The notes beneath the pieces are model-generated. The model saw only the letters and a list, made by a program, of their open reading frames with translations, did no database searches and was not told where the DNA came from. From NCBI GenBank assembly GCA_009846685.1, contig VWVY01000011.1:1-57761 (forward strand): a stretch of DNA of 57,761 nt, given 5' to 3'. Both the position numbers and the translations under genes were made by a program. Below are positions 6,939-16,542 of the stretch, in pieces; within the stretch, counting starts at the first letter, position 1, and each line of letters starts with the position of its first letter. This DNA is from Rhizobiales bacterium SYSU XM002. Lineage in GTDB: Bacteria; Pseudomonadota; Alphaproteobacteria; Rhizobiales; Beijerinckiaceae.

Positions 6939-7898
6939 TCACACCGAGAGGCGGTATTTCCGGCTGCAGAATTCGCAGGTGACCGCAATCTGGCCGTCGT
7001 CCTCACGCATGGTCGCGATCTCCTCGACCGGGAACTGGGCGAGGGTTTCGCGGATGCGTTCTTCCGAGCACCGACATTCATCACGCATCGCCAGTGGATC
7101 GGAGACAATCACGCCCCGCTCGTTAAAAAGGCGATAGAGCAGCCGGTCGAGGCCCAAGGCGGGGTCGACCAGTTCGATATCCTCGGCGGATTCGACGAGT
7201 GCGCGCGCCTCGATCCACGCGTCGTCTTCCGGCACGGTGTGGAGCACAGTCCCCTCGGGCGCATCACCGGGGTGGAGATCAGCCTGACGCATCCTCTCCG
7301 GCGAGGTCGGCAAGAACTGCGCCAGGATGCCGCCGGCGCGCCATTGGCGTCCGCCGCCCGCGACGTGATGTTCAGCCACCGCCACACGCAGTGCGGTGGG
7401 AATCTGTTCCGACTGACGGAAATACTGCATCGCCGCTTCAAGCAGTCCGTGACCGTCGAGAGCGACGATGCCCTGATAGCGCTGACGATAGGCGCCCTGC
7501 TCGACCGTAAAACCGAGTTGACCGGAACCGAGCAAGGCCGCCGGGCTGACGGCATTGCCGGCGATCGCGACCGCCTCAGAATCGAAGCGGGCGTAAGCGC
7601 GCAGCCCATCGGGTGTCGCGAGATCGACGACGAGCAGGCTGACCGCGCCGTTCGTGCGTGCCTGCAACTGGAAGCGGCCTTCGAATTTCAACGAGGAGCC
7701 CATCAGCGCGGTCAGAGTCACGGCCTCGGCAAGAAGTCGTTCCACTGCCAGCGGATAGGCATGTCGCGCAAGGATGGCGTCCAGCACAGGGCCCAGCCGG
7801 ATCGCGCGACCGCGCGTATCCAGCGGTTCCACGCGGAACGGCAGGACGATGTCATCGGCCCCGAAGGCCGGCACAGAGCCGACAAGCGCCTCCGCCAT
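6939..7898 (-). CDS. hslO: Hsp33 redox-regulated chaperone
   Basis: The 319-aa Hsp33 is a cytosolic holdase activated by oxidative unfolding when its zinc is lost. The C-terminal zinc site is intact: CRC (in DECRCSEE) and CEFC (in VTCEFCSRKY), giving the CXC...CXXC pattern. N-terminal fold blocks such as LTALMGSSLKFEGRFQLQ are also present. The frame is open far upstream, but the ATG at 7898 (MAEALVG) overlaps the argF stop as TGATG, which fixes the start and indicates coupling. It is the last gene of the argD-argF-hslO operon, an arrangement common in Hyphomicrobiales. Confidence 0.92.
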   Translation of the reverse strand: MAEALVGSVPAFGADDIVLPFRVEPLDTRGRAIRLGPVLDAILARHAYPLAVERLLAEAVTLTALMGSSLKFEGRFQLQARTNGAVSLLVVDLATPDGLRAYARFDSEAVAIAGNAVSPAALLGSGQLGFTVEQGAYRQRYQGIVALDGHGLLEAAMQYFRQSEQIPTALRVAVAEHHVAGGGRQWRAGGILAQFLPTSPERMRQADLHPGDAPEGTVLHTVPEDDAWIEARALVESAEDIELVDPALGLDRLLYRLFNERGVIVSDPLAMRDECRCSEERIRETLAQFPVEEIATMREDDGQIAVTCEFCSRKYRLSV

Positions 7899-8854
7899 CA
7901 GGCGAAGCTTTCGCCATAGGCCCAGGCAAGGATACTCTTCTGCGCGTGGAGACGATTCTCGGCCTCGTCGAACACGACCGATTGCGGCCCGTCGAGCACT
8001 TCGTCCGTCACTTCCTCGCCACGCTTTGCCGGAAGGCAGTGCATGAAGATCGCCTGCGGGCCAGCCACCTTCATCAGCCGCTCGTTGACCTGATAAGGCT
8101 TGAGCAGGTTGTGCCGCCGCTTCCCGTCCTTGTCGCCCATCGAGACCCAGGCATCGGCGAGCACGCAATCCGAGCCCTCGACCGCTTCATGCGGGTCGCG
8201 CATCAGCCGCAAGTCAGCCTTGTGGGTCTTGGCCCAATTGACGAGATCGGCGGGCGGCGCCAGTTCTTCCGGCGTCGCGACCTTGATCGTGAAATCGAGC
8301 TTCGCCGAGGCTTCGACCCAGGAACGCAGCACGTTGTTGCTGTCTCCGACCCACGAAACCGTTCTGCCTGCGATATCGCCCCTGTGTTCCTCGAAGGTCA
8401 GCACATCCGCCATTACCTGGCACGGATGCGAGGTCTTGGTGAGGCCATTGAGCACCGGCACGGTTGCGTTCTCAGCCAGCTCGATAAGCTGCGCGTGGTT
8501 CAGGATGCGGATCATGATGCCGTCGACATAGCGCGAGAGCACGCGCGCCGTATCCGCGATGCTCTCGCGTTCGCCGAGTTCGATTTCCTTGCCGGTGACC
8601 ATCACGCTCTCGCCACCGAGTTCGCGGATACCGATGTCGAAGGACATGCGTGTGCGCATCGAGGGCTGTTCGAAGATCATGGCGATCGACTTGCCTGCGA
8701 GCACCTTGTCGGAAGCGAGCGGTGCTTTGCGGCGGGCCTTGATACGGCGTGCGCCGTCAAGGATCTTGCGGATCTCGCCCGTGCTCAGCACGCCCAGATC
8801 GAGAAAATGCCGCCGGTTGCCGGGAAGGGTTCCATTCGTCCTGGCCATTTTCAT
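7898..8854 (-). CDS. argF: Ornithine carbamoyltransferase
   Basis: The 318-aa enzyme transfers a carbamoyl group to ornithine, giving citrulline in arginine synthesis. The carbamoyl-phosphate motif SMRTR (in [12 protein letters not shown]), the HPCQ motif ([10 protein letters not shown]), the ornithine loop SMGD and the catalytic HCLP ([10 protein letters not shown]) are all intact. The length is normal. The ATG at 8854 has GAGG 8 nt upstream. It lies 46 bp after argD and shares bases with hslO. Confidence 0.95.
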   Translation of the reverse strand: MKMARTNGTLPGNRRHFLDLGVLSTGEIRKILDGARRIKARRKAPLASDKVLAGKSIAMIFEQPSMRTRMSFDIGIRELGGESVMVTGKEIELGERESIADTARVLSRYVDGIMIRILNHAQLIELAENATVPVLNGLTKTSHPCQVMADVLTFEEHRGDIAGRTVSWVGDSNNVLRSWVEASAKLDFTIKVATPEELAPPADLVNWAKTHKADLRLMRDPHEAVEGSDCVLADAWVSMGDKDGKRRHNLLKPYQVNERLMKVAGPQAIFMHCLPAKRGEEVTDEVLDGPQSVVFDEAENRLHAQKSILAWAYGESFA

Positions 8855-8900
8855 GTGCCTCGTCGTTCAATTCCGGTTCAGGGGTGAGAAGGCCGCGCCG

Positions 8901-10145
8901 TCACGCGGCGCCAAGCTTTTTCTCAAGTGCAGCGCAGGCCTTATCGAGCCGCTCATAGGCTTCGCGGATCTCCGTCTCGCCGATGTTGAGCGGCGGCAGG
9001 AGACGAACGACATTGTCGCCGGCACCAACCGTGAGGATGCCAGCCTCACGTCCAGCGGCAACGAACTCGGTGTTCGGCACCTTGCATTTGATGCCGATCA
9101 GAAGGCCGGAGCCGCGGATATCCTCGACGATATCCGGGTGGCTCGCCTTAAGTTCGGCGAGGCGCTGGTTGAGATCGCGCGACACCTCGCGGACGCGGGC
9201 GAGGAATTCCGGTGTCCCGACCTCGTCGATCACCGCACCGGCTACCGCCATCGCCAAGGGGTTGCCGCCGTACGTCGAACCATGCGTGCCAGGTACCATG
9301 CCTTTCGCCGCTTCCTCCGTCGCGAGGCAAGCACCGACCGGAAAGCCGCCGCCGATGCCCTTGGCAACAGCCATGATGTCCGGTGCGATCCCGGCCCATT
9401 CATGCGCAAAGAGCTTGCCTGTCCGACCGACGCCGGTCTGCACCTCGTCGAGCACGAGCAGGAGGCCGTTCTTGTCGCAAATCTCGCGGAAATAGCGAAG
9501 ATCTTCATTCGAGATCGAGCGGACGCCCCCCTCGCCCTGGATCGGCTCGACGAGAATGCCGGCCGTTTCAGGACCAATGGCGGCTTCGAGCGCCTTGCGA
9601 TCGCCGACCGGCACCTGATCGAAACCGGGCATGGCCGGGCCGAAACCTTCGAGATATTTCGCCTGCCCGCCGGCCGCGATGGTCGCGAGCGTGCGGCCAT
9701 GGAAGGCGCCTTCGAAAGTGATCAGCCGATAGCGCTCCGGATGGCCGCTCGCGTGGTGATACTTGCGCGCGGTCTTGATCGCACATTCAAGCGCTTCCGC
9801 TCCGGAATTGGTGAAGAACACCCGATCGGCGAAGGTGAGCGCGCAAAGCTTGTCCGCCAGGCTCTCGCCCTCGCCGATGCGATAGACGTTCGAGACATGC
9901 CAGAGCTTCTGAGCCTGCTCATGCAGCGCGGCGACGAGCTTGGGATTGGCGTGACCGAGCGAGTTCACGGCGATACCGGAGCCGAAATCAAGGAATTTCC
10001 GGCCATCGACGGTATAAAGCCAAGCGCCTTCACCTCGCTCGAAAACGAGATCGGCGCGTGCGTAGGTACCCATCATGTGTGCGGGCGTGGATCGGGTGGC
10101 GGCCACGGCGAAAGAAGCGGCGTCGCTTTTCTGCATCGTGCTCAT
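8901..10145 (-). CDS. argD: Acetylornithine/succinyldiaminopimelate aminotransferase
   Basis: The 414-aa class III PLP aminotransferase makes N-acetylornithine in arginine synthesis and may also act in the DAP pathway. Visible blocks are [18 protein letters not shown], the phosphate-binding [37 protein letters not shown], and [15 protein letters not shown] with the PLP lysine. The ATG at 10145 is preceded by GGAGG at 7 nt. The frame stays open upstream to a TTG at 10217, through a terminator-like hairpin. It is the first gene of the argD-argF-hslO operon. Confidence 0.93.
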   Translation of the reverse strand: MSTMQKSDAASFAVAATRSTPAHMMGTYARADLVFERGEGAWLYTVDGRKFLDFGSGIAVNSLGHANPKLVAALHEQAQKLWHVSNVYRIGEGESLADKLCALTFADRVFFTNSGAEALECAIKTARKYHHASGHPERYRLITFEGAFHGRTLATIAAGGQAKYLEGFGPAMPGFDQVPVGDRKALEAAIGPETAGILVEPIQGEGGVRSISNEDLRYFREICDKNGLLLVLDEVQTGVGRTGKLFAHEWAGIAPDIMAVAKGIGGGFPVGACLATEEAAKGMVPGTHGSTYGGNPLAMAVAGAVIDEVGTPEFLARVREVSRDLNQRLAELKASHPDIVEDIRGSGLLIGIKCKVPNTEFVAAGREAGILTVGAGDNVVRLLPPLNIGETEIREAYERLDKACAALEKKLGAA

Positions 10146-10518
10146 GGCATCCTCCGGATAAAAAAAGAAGGCCGCCCAACAAGGGCGGCGATCCTGATTT
10201 TCTTTCCGATTTTCCAAAAAAAGTCAATGTTCCACGCCTTTGCCGCAGTTGGGGTGCATAAGCCTGAAAAGAGGGTGCGCTGGAAACAAACGCTGTTGAA
10301 AACAGGGTGTGTTGCTTTTGCGACTCTCAACCTCGGCAACGTGATCGGCTAGGGTCGTTTTCAAGCTAAGTGCGGGCGCCCCAACGGTGGGCGACGCGAG
10401 AACGCTGGCTTCGGTCGACAGTTCCCCTCCCGGTTTATCCGGTCGAGTTCGCGGCGTTTTCGCGGGCAGGGAGAGGGATTCTGCGCCGAGGACGGCATAG
10501 GATTTTGAGGAGGTGGCA
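10146..10518. other. Intergenic region between argD and gcrA (373 bp, divergent promoters)
   Basis: This region holds the argD leader and the gcrA upstream region. Next to argD are a ribosome site and a terminator-like hairpin. A possible minus-strand -35 (TTGACT, 10222-10227) has a poor -10 about 17 nt downstream. Two GANTC (CcrM methylation) sites, at 10322-10326 and 10477-10481, lie upstream of gcrA, about the number expected by chance. No further gene is seen. Confidence 0.6.
10156..10189 (-). terminator. Terminator-like hairpin in the argD leader
   Basis: On the minus strand GCCGCCC (10189-10183), TTGTT, GGGCGGC (10177-10171) is followed by CTTCTTTTTTT. This is a textbook intrinsic terminator placed only about 11-26 bp ahead of the argD ribosome site. 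No minus-strand gene ends upstream, so it would act on the argD transcript itself. Confidence 0.75.
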
Positions 10519-11001
10519 ATGTCCTGGGACGACAACCGCATCGAGCAGCTGAAGAAGCTCTGGGGTGAAGGGCTGAGCGCCAGCCAGATCGCCGCCGAAC
10601 TCGGCGGCGTGACGCGGAACGCGGTGATTGGCAAGGTCCATCGCCTCGGCCTCTCCGGTCGCACCAAGGCGAAACCCGCTGCCGCTGCGCGCCCCCGCAG
10701 CAAGACGGTCAAGACGCCTGCACGGACAACCACGGTGTCGTTCCGTGGCAATCTTGCGGTGGTCGAGATGGTCGATGCGATCGCGGTGGCCGAACCGGTG
10801 CGGGAAAGCGTCGTGATCCCGATGTCGCGCCGTGTCTCGATCATGGAATTGCGCGAGGGCGTCTGCCGCTGGCCGCTCGGCGATCCGTTGCAGGCCGATT
10901 TCGCCTATTGCGGCGCGGACTGTGGCGCCGGCAAGACCTACTGCGAGGCCCATGCCCGGATCGCCTTCCAGCCGCAGAACGATCGTCGGCGTGCAGGCTG
11001 A
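10519..11001 (+). CDS. gcrA: GcrA cell-cycle regulator
   Basis: The 160-aa GcrA is an alphaproteobacterial transcription factor that binds sigma70 RNA polymerase and promoters carrying CcrM-methylated GANTC. The N-terminal MSWDDNRIEQLKKLWGEGLS, ASQIAAELGG and TRNAVIGKVHRLGL form the HTH. A basic, flexible linker leads to the conserved C-terminal polymerase-binding region CRWPLGDP...YCGADCGAGKTYCEAH. The ATG at 10519 follows GAGGAGG; the GTG at 10513 lies in the ribosome site and is not used. It is monocistronic, ending at a terminator shared with phoB. Confidence 0.95.
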   Translation: MSWDDNRIEQLKKLWGEGLSASQIAAELGGVTRNAVIGKVHRLGLSGRTKAKPAAAARPRSKTVKTPARTTTVSFRGNLAVVEMVDAIAVAEPVRESVVIPMSRRVSIMELREGVCRWPLGDPLQADFAYCGADCGAGKTYCEAHARIAFQPQNDRRRAG

Positions 11002-11027
11002 GGCGCAGGAGCGTCCGTTGATACGTG

Positions 11028-11053
11028 AAAAACCCGCCGGAAGGCGGGTTTTT
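11028..11053. terminator. Bidirectional terminator between gcrA and phoB
   Basis: AAAAACCCGCC (11028-11038), loop GGAA, and GGCGGGTTTTT (11043-11053) are perfectly complementary, with T-runs on both strands. It ends gcrA on the plus strand and the pst-phoU-phoB transcript on the minus strand. Confidence 0.9.
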
Positions 11054-11057
11054 GCTG

Positions 11058-11759
11058 TCAGCGTCCGAAGGTCTCGTCGAAGGAATAACCCGCACCGCGC
11101 ACCGTCCGGATGGGATCCTGCTGGCCGCGCCGGTTCAGCACCTTGCGCAGCCGTCCGACATGAACATCAACAGTGCGTTCATCGACATAGACATCCTGCC
11201 CCCAGACATTGTCGAGCAGATGTTCACGGGTGAAGACCCGGCCGGGGCTCTTCATCAGGAATTCGAGCAGACGGAATTCAGTGGGTCCGAGGTGGAGTTC
11301 TCGCTCGGCCCGCCGCACGCGCTTGGTCATCCGGTCGAGCGCGATATCGCCGATCGAGAGCTGATGGGCGACGTGTTCCGGTTTGGCCCGACGCAGGAGC
11401 GCATGAACACGCGCCACCAGCTCCGGCACGGAAAAGGGCTTGACGACATAATCGTCCGCACCAAGCGAAAGCCCACGGATACGTTCAGCTTCCTCGCCAC
11501 GTGCCGTGAGCATGATGATCGGCAGCCGCATCGTCTCCGCACGCGAACGAACGCGCCGGCAGATCTCGATACCGGAAAGCGCCGGCAGCATCCAATCGAG
11601 CACCAGCAGATCCGGCACCTGCTCCCGCAGACGGAGATCGGCCTCGTCGCCACGCGCAACATGATCCACCTGATAGCCTTCGGCCTCGAGGTTGTAGCGC
11701 AGGAGGATGGCCAGGGCCTCCTCGTCCTCCACCACGAGAATCCGGGGAGCGCCGGACAT
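11058..11759 (-). CDS. phoB: Phosphate regulon response regulator PhoB
   Basis: The 233-aa OmpR-class regulator has a receiver domain (residues 5-120) with the acidic pair EDEE, the phospho-acceptor Asp in LVLDWMLP and the KPF lysine. A winged-helix DNA-binding domain follows (LGPTEFRLLEFLMKSPG...RTVDVHVGRLRKVL...VRGAGYSF). Phosphorylated by PhoR, PhoB activates PHO-box promoters such as the one in front of pstS. It is the last gene of the cluster, 1 bp after phoU. Confidence 0.93.
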   Translation of the reverse strand: MSGAPRILVVEDEEALAILLRYNLEAEGYQVDHVARGDEADLRLREQVPDLLVLDWMLPALSGIEICRRVRSRAETMRLPIIMLTARGEEAERIRGLSLGADDYVVKPFSVPELVARVHALLRRAKPEHVAHQLSIGDIALDRMTKRVRRAERELHLGPTEFRLLEFLMKSPGRVFTREHLLDNVWGQDVYVDERTVDVHVGRLRKVLNRRGQQDPIRTVRGAGYSFDETFGR

Positions 11760-11760
11760 G

Positions 11761-12474
11761 TCAATCGTCCTGGCTATCGAACGCCACGGCCGAGGATTCC
11801 CCCTTGGGGCGCGGGCCGCTCAACTGCTGCCCGGTCTCGATAAAATAGACTGTCTCGGCAATGTTGGTTGCATGATCGCCGGCCCGCTCGATGTTCTTGG
11901 CGATGAACAGCATGTGCGTCGCGAAGGTGATCGAGCGCGGGTCTTCCATCATGTAGGTGAGGAGCTCCCGGAATAGGGCGTTATGGAGCGTATCCACCTC
12001 GCCATCGTGCAGCCAGACGTGGTGGGCAAGCTCGGCGCTGTTCTGCGAGAAGCTGTCGAGAACGGCCTTCACCTGCTGGAGCACCAGGTGCGCCATGTGC
12101 TGGATGCCGGACATCGAACGGAAGGAGAGGAAACGATCCTCCATCACCGTCACGCGTTTGCCGATGTTCTTCACAAGATCGCCGATGCGCTCGATATCGG
12201 ACGCGATGCGGATGGTGCCCATGATATGGCGGAGATCGTTGGCCATCGGCTGCCGCTTGGCGATGAGCAGCACGGCCTGTTCCTCGATGATGTGCTGGAT
12301 CTCGTCGAGCTGGGCATCCCGCTCGACGACCGTACGCGCCTTGGCGACATCGTGCTTGGCGAGCGCGTCGACCGCGTCGACCAGCATCGCCTCGGCGATC
12401 CCGCCCATCTGGACAATCTTGGCCGAGAGGACGCCGAGTTCCTCGTCGAAGGCGCGAACAATGTGCTGGGTCAT
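11761..12474 (-). CDS. phoU: Phosphate transport regulator PhoU
   Basis: The 237-aa all-helical protein has two PhoU domains (about 10-100 and 115-215), each with the metal-binding helix pattern: RIASDIERIGDLVKNIGKRV and IAKNIERAGDHATNIAE. PhoU links the Pst transporter to PhoR and holds the Pho response off when phosphate is plentiful. The ATG at 12474 has GGGAGGGAG upstream. It lies between pstB and phoB, the usual order. Confidence 0.93.
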   Translation of the reverse strand: MTQHIVRAFDEELGVLSAKIVQMGGIAEAMLVDAVDALAKHDVAKARTVVERDAQLDEIQHIIEEQAVLLIAKRQPMANDLRHIMGTIRIASDIERIGDLVKNIGKRVTVMEDRFLSFRSMSGIQHMAHLVLQQVKAVLDSFSQNSAELAHHVWLHDGEVDTLHNALFRELLTYMMEDPRSITFATHMLFIAKNIERAGDHATNIAETVYFIETGQQLSGPRPKGESSAVAFDSQDD

Positions 12475-12494
12475 GGCGTTCTCTCCCTCCCGGC

Positions 12495-13298
12495 TCAGCC
12501 GAAGCGGCCGGTGATGTAATCCTGCGTCCGGCGGTCCTGCGGTGCGGTGAAGATCTGCTCCGTCGCCCCTTCCTCGACCAGCGTGCCGAGATGGAAGAAC
12601 GCCGTGCGCTGCGAGACGCGCGCCGCCTGCTGCATCGAATGCGTGACGATGACGATGGTGAAGTTCGAGCGCAACTCGTCAATCAGTTCCTCGATCTTCG
12701 CCGTAGCGATGGGGTCAAGCGCCGAACAGGGCTCGTCCATCAGGATCACCTCGGGGCTGACCGCGATCGCGCGAGCAATGCAGAGGCGCTGCTGCTGACC
12801 GCCGGACAGTCCGGTGCCGGGATCGTTGAGGCGGTCCTTCACCTCCTCGAAAAGACTGGCGCGCTTGAGCGAACGAACAACAATCTCTTCCAGTTCCGTA
12901 CGGTCACGCGCGAGGCCGTGAATCTTCGGGCCGTAGGCGACGTTCTCGAAAACCGATTTCGGAAAGGGGTTCGGCTTCTGGAACACCATGCCGACGCGCG
13001 CGCGCAACTGCACGACATCGAGCACGGGATCATAAATGTCCTCGCCATCGATCTCGATCCGTCCGGTCACCCGGCAACTCGGGATCGTATCGTTCATGCG
13101 GTTAATACAACGCAGGAAGGTCGATTTGCCGCAGCCTGACGGGCCGATGAAGGCCGTCACCGTCCGGTCCGGAATATCGACGGTGAGGTTCTTGATGGCA
13201 TGCTTTTCGCCATAGAACACATCGACCCCGCGCGCCGACACTTTCACGCGCGGCTGTGTGCCGTCCGCCGTCGCCGTCATCATCTGCACATCGTTCAT
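12495..13298 (-). CDS. pstB: Phosphate ABC transporter ATP-binding protein PstB
   Basis: The 267-aa ATPase of the high-affinity Pst importer carries Walker [10 protein letters not shown], signature LSGGQQQR, Walker [14 protein letters not shown] and the switch His in IVTHSMQQ. The RINRMND segment is characteristic of PstB. The start is put at the ATG at 13298 (MNDVQMM), one base after the pstA stop and with a GGTGGTG ribosome site. An upstream start would overlap pstA by 44 bp. Confidence 0.93.
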   Translation of the reverse strand: MNDVQMMTATADGTQPRVKVSARGVDVFYGEKHAIKNLTVDIPDRTVTAFIGPSGCGKSTFLRCINRMNDTIPSCRVTGRIEIDGEDIYDPVLDVVQLRARVGMVFQKPNPFPKSVFENVAYGPKIHGLARDRTELEEIVVRSLKRASLFEEVKDRLNDPGTGLSGGQQQRLCIARAIAVSPEVILMDEPCSALDPIATAKIEELIDELRSNFTIVIVTHSMQQAARVSQRTAFFHLGTLVEEGATEQIFTAPQDRRTQDYITGRFG

Positions 13299-13299
13299 A

Positions 13300-15027
13300 T
13301 CACCACCGCCGCTCGAAGCGTTTGCGCAGCCAGATCGCCGCACCGTTCATCGCAAAGAGGAAGCCCAGTAGCACCACGATAGCGCCCGCCGTCTTCGCCT
13401 TGAAAGCCTGTTCGGGAAGATCCGACCAGAGATAGATCTGGACCGGCATCACTGTCGCCGCATCGGTGACGCCACCTGGAATGTCGACGATGAAAGCCAC
13501 CATGCCAATCATCAGGAGCGGCGCCGTCTCGCCCAGCGCATGCGCCATGCCGATGATGGTGCCGGTCATGATACCCGGCATGGCCAACGGCAGCACATGA
13601 TGGAACACCGCCTGCTGATGCGAGGCACCGAGACCGAGCGCGGCCTCCTTGATAGACGGCGGCACGGCCTTGATCGCCGCGCGCGCCGCGATGATGATCG
13701 TCGGTAGGACAAGCAGCGCCAACACCAGCCCGCCAACCAGCGGAGCCGAACGCGGCAAGTTGAAGAAATTCAGGAACACCGCGAGACCAAGCAGACCAAA
13801 CACGATCGACGGTACGGCGGCGAGATTGTTGATATTGACCTCGATGATGTCGGTCAGCCGGTTCTTGGGTGCGAACTCCTCGAGATAGACCGCCGCCATG
13901 ACCCCGATCGGCACGCAGAGCACCAGCGTCACCAGCAGCGTCAGGAACGAGCCGACCAGCGCGCCGCGAATGCCTGCGAGTTCCGGCTCGCGACTGTCAC
14001 CCGCCTTGAAGAACAGAAAGTTGAAGCGGTTCTCGATCCGCCCGGCACCCACGAGCCGATCGAGGAACGCGATTTCCTGGTCTGTCGTCTTGCGGGCATT
14101 TTCAGGCGTGGCATAGCGCCGCAGCGACCAGTCGCCAGCCTTGATCTCGCCGCCATCGCCTGCGGGAAGCAGCGCCGCGCCTTCCACCTTATCCGGCCCG
14201 AGCCGCGTGATCTTGACGAGCGCATCGCCCCAACCGACGAGGAGGCTCGGCATGTTGCCGTCAAGCTCCTCCGGTTGATCCTTGGCACCGGCCCGCGCTT
14301 CCAGCTTCTCGGCCTCGCCGGTCAACTCGGCAACCCGCGCCTTCACCGCATCGCTGTTGCCGCCGCTGATGCGGGCAATCTCAGCTCGAAGGGCGCGTGC
14401 CCTTGCGGCGAGAATCGTCTTCACTTCAGCGAGCGCTGCGGTGAATTCCGGTCCGCCTGCAGCCAGCGCGACATCATCTCCCGAGACCGTCGCGGCCAGC
14501 GCGCCCTTTCCGAGCGTTCCCCCCGAGCCCTTGCCATTTGCCTTAAGGTAAAGATCGGCGTCGGCGGAAATCAGCACCGCGATTTTCTGCCGCGTGCCAA
14601 TGAGCGTCGGATCGGAGAGAACCGCAGCGCGGACAGGATCGCCAGCGCCGGTCGACAACAGGCGCGAGAGCGTGCGCCGGGCCTGCCGCCCCTTGATGCC
14701 GGGGACGACCTCCTGCAGCGCCTGCTGTGCCAGCGCATTGTAATCGGCGGTGCGCAGTGCCTCGACCTCGCGCTTGCCAGAAGGATCGATCACGTCGGCC
14801 TTGAGGTCCACATCGAGAACCAGATGATGCTGCCAGAAGGCGGGCACGCCCCGAATGAGGATATCCCCGAGCAGCGCGACGACAAAGACGCTTGTCAGTA
14901 GCAATGCGAACAGGCCATAGGCGCGAAAGCGGCGCTCCGCGCGATAGCGGACCTTGAGCCTCGCTCCAACTGCGGCACTTACCGGACGGCTCTGGTTTTT
15001 GGAAACAGGCAGGGCAACGTCAGTCAT
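13300..15027 (-). CDS. pstA: Phosphate ABC transporter permease PstA (long form with extracytoplasmic insert)
   Basis: The 575-aa permease is about twice the E. coli length. After the first membrane span (about 37-57) comes a periplasmic insert of about 300 residues rich in Ala and Lys. This matches the DUF3333-type insert of alphaproteobacterial PstA. The C-terminal 230 residues are the canonical permease with the EAA loop ([20 protein letters not shown]). The start overlaps the pstC stop by 8 bp and has AGGGAG upstream. Confidence 0.9.
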   Translation of the reverse strand: MTDVALPVSKNQSRPVSAAVGARLKVRYRAERRFRAYGLFALLLTSVFVVALLGDILIRGVPAFWQHHLVLDVDLKADVIDPSGKREVEALRTADYNALAQQALQEVVPGIKGRQARRTLSRLLSTGAGDPVRAAVLSDPTLIGTRQKIAVLISADADLYLKANGKGSGGTLGKGALAATVSGDDVALAAGGPEFTAALAEVKTILAARARALRAEIARISGGNSDAVKARVAELTGEAEKLEARAGAKDQPEELDGNMPSLLVGWGDALVKITRLGPDKVEGAALLPAGDGGEIKAGDWSLRRYATPENARKTTDQEIAFLDRLVGAGRIENRFNFLFFKAGDSREPELAGIRGALVGSFLTLLVTLVLCVPIGVMAAVYLEEFAPKNRLTDIIEVNINNLAAVPSIVFGLLGLAVFLNFFNLPRSAPLVGGLVLALLVLPTIIIAARAAIKAVPPSIKEAALGLGASHQQAVFHHVLPLAMPGIMTGTIIGMAHALGETAPLLMIGMVAFIVDIPGGVTDAATVMPVQIYLWSDLPEQAFKAKTAGAIVVLLGFLFAMNGAAIWLRKRFERRW

Positions 15028-16411
15028 ATTGCTCCCTGTATTTCTGCACGACCCGAAGGGCGATGAAATTGAGCATCAGCGTGATGAAGAACAGCACGAA
15101 GCCAAGTGCGAAGGCCGCAAGGGTCTTGGCGCTGTCGAATTCCTGATCACCGACGAGGATGGTCTTGATCTGGACAGTGATCGTCGTCACCGCGTCGAAG
15201 GGATTGGCGGTGAGGTTGGCCGCAAGACCCGCCGCCATCACCACGATCATCGTCTCGCCGATCGCACGCGAGATCGCCAGCATGAAGGCGGAGACGATGC
15301 CGGGCAGCGCAGCCGGGAGCACCACGAGACGGATTGTCTCCGCCTGCGTACTGCCGAGTCCATAGGCGGCGTCGCGCAGCGATTGCGGCACGGCGTTCAT
15401 CACGTCGTCCGAGAGCGAGGAGATGAAGGGGATGATCATCATGCCCATCACCAGGCCAGCGGCGAGCGCTGATTCCGAGGCGACATCCAGTCCGAGGGAC
15501 TCGCCGAGCCCGCGCACCAGCGGCGCGACCGTCAACGCAGCAAAGAAGCCAAGCACGACCGTCGGAATACCGGCCAGTAGTTCGAGCAGGGGTTTTGCGA
15601 CGGCGCGCACCTTCGGACCGGCATATTCGGAAAGGTAGATCGCGGAGAAGAGTCCGAGCGGGCCGGCGACCGCGATGGCGATGGCGGTGATAAGCAGCGT
15701 GCCGGTCAGCAGCGGCACGAAGCCAAAGGCCGTACGGATTTCGCCCTGATCGGCGCGCAGAGCCGCTTGCGGGTTCCATTCCGTGCCGAACAGGAACTCG
15801 GCGACGGTCGGCCGGCCTTTCAGTGTTGGATCGAAGAAGAAGCGATAGGTCTCGAATACGACCGAGAGCACGATGCCGATTGTTGTCAGCACCGCGACGG
15901 AAGCGCAGGCTATCAGAACGACACGCACAACCCGCTCGAAGCGATTGCGCGCCCGGAATTCGCTGCCGACGCGGCGGTAGAAATAGAGGACTGCGGCAAT
16001 ACCGGCGAGAACGCCCAGCACGAGCAGAAGACCATTGCCCCAGGACAGGATGGCGGCCATCCGGTCGGCCGCATCGCGCAGCGGCTCGCTCACCGCTCCG
16101 GAAAACCGCCCGGTCATGACATTCTCGATATCGCGCAGGGCCTTGGAGCGATGCAGGGCATCCGCGGTCTCGGCCGCAGGAAGGAAGGCCAGCGCCTGAT
16201 CGACCGAGAACTTCGTCACCAGCGGCTTGCCAGCAACGAAGGTCGCCAGCATCGCGACAAGCGCCGCGCTCAACGTCAGAAGACCATGATAAACAGGCAG
16301 GGAATGGAACATCGCCCCGGGTTCGGCGGCGAGACGGGCCGCCCTGCCGCGCGAAAGCCCGTAGCCCCCTAGGGCCACAAGGGCGACAGCCAGAAAATAC
16401 AAGCCTGTCAT
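15020..16411 (-). CDS. pstC: Phosphate ABC transporter permease PstC
   Basis: The 463-aa permease has about eight membrane spans. The N-terminal 200 residues, with two extra spans and a periplasmic loop, are the long-form extension. The permease core carries GPLGLFSAIYLSEYA and the EAA-type loop DAAYGLGSTQAETIRLVVLP. It pairs with PstA to form the channel of the Pst complex. It follows pstS after a 130-bp gap that holds a strong hairpin. Confidence 0.9.
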   Translation of the reverse strand: MTGLYFLAVALVALGGYGLSRGRAARLAAEPGAMFHSLPVYHGLLTLSAALVAMLATFVAGKPLVTKFSVDQALAFLPAAETADALHRSKALRDIENVMTGRFSGAVSEPLRDAADRMAAILSWGNGLLLVLGVLAGIAAVLYFYRRVGSEFRARNRFERVVRVVLIACASVAVLTTIGIVLSVVFETYRFFFDPTLKGRPTVAEFLFGTEWNPQAALRADQGEIRTAFGFVPLLTGTLLITAIAIAVAGPLGLFSAIYLSEYAGPKVRAVAKPLLELLAGIPTVVLGFFAALTVAPLVRGLGESLGLDVASESALAAGLVMGMMIIPFISSLSDDVMNAVPQSLRDAAYGLGSTQAETIRLVVLPAALPGIVSAFMLAISRAIGETMIVVMAAGLAANLTANPFDAVTTITVQIKTILVGDQEFDSAKTLAAFALGFVLFFITLMLNFIALRVVQKYREQYD

Positions 16412-16502
16412 GCGGAACGCTCCACGGCTCTTGGACTGCCAAGCCAGAGGCGACCTTCTGCCGCCTCTCCCGGAAGACCTTGCCGGTCCTTACAGAACGA
16501 AA

Positions 16503-16523
16503 GCGGCGCGCGCCGCGCGCCGC
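16503..16523. other. GC-rich hairpin between pstS and pstC
   Basis: GCGGCGCGC (16503-16511) and GCGCGCCGC (16515-16523) form a 9-bp stem with a 3-nt loop, 20 bp after the pstS stop on the minus strand. No T-run follows. It probably protects the pstS message from 3' decay or partly terminates, allowing more PstS than membrane subunits. Confidence 0.7.
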
Positions 16524-16542
16524 TCTGTCTTTTCCACCGAAA

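Noticed and set aside
10146-10217. Extended argD start at the TTG at 10217
   Set aside because: No ribosome site at the TTG, whereas the ATG at 10145 has GGAGG at a good distance. The extension is kept only as part of the attenuation idea.
8559-10352. Long plus-strand open frame (597 codons) opposite argF and argD
   Set aside because: It is an antisense shadow of two unmistakable genes in GC-rich DNA. The translated product is arginine-rich with no recognisable domain or ribosome site.
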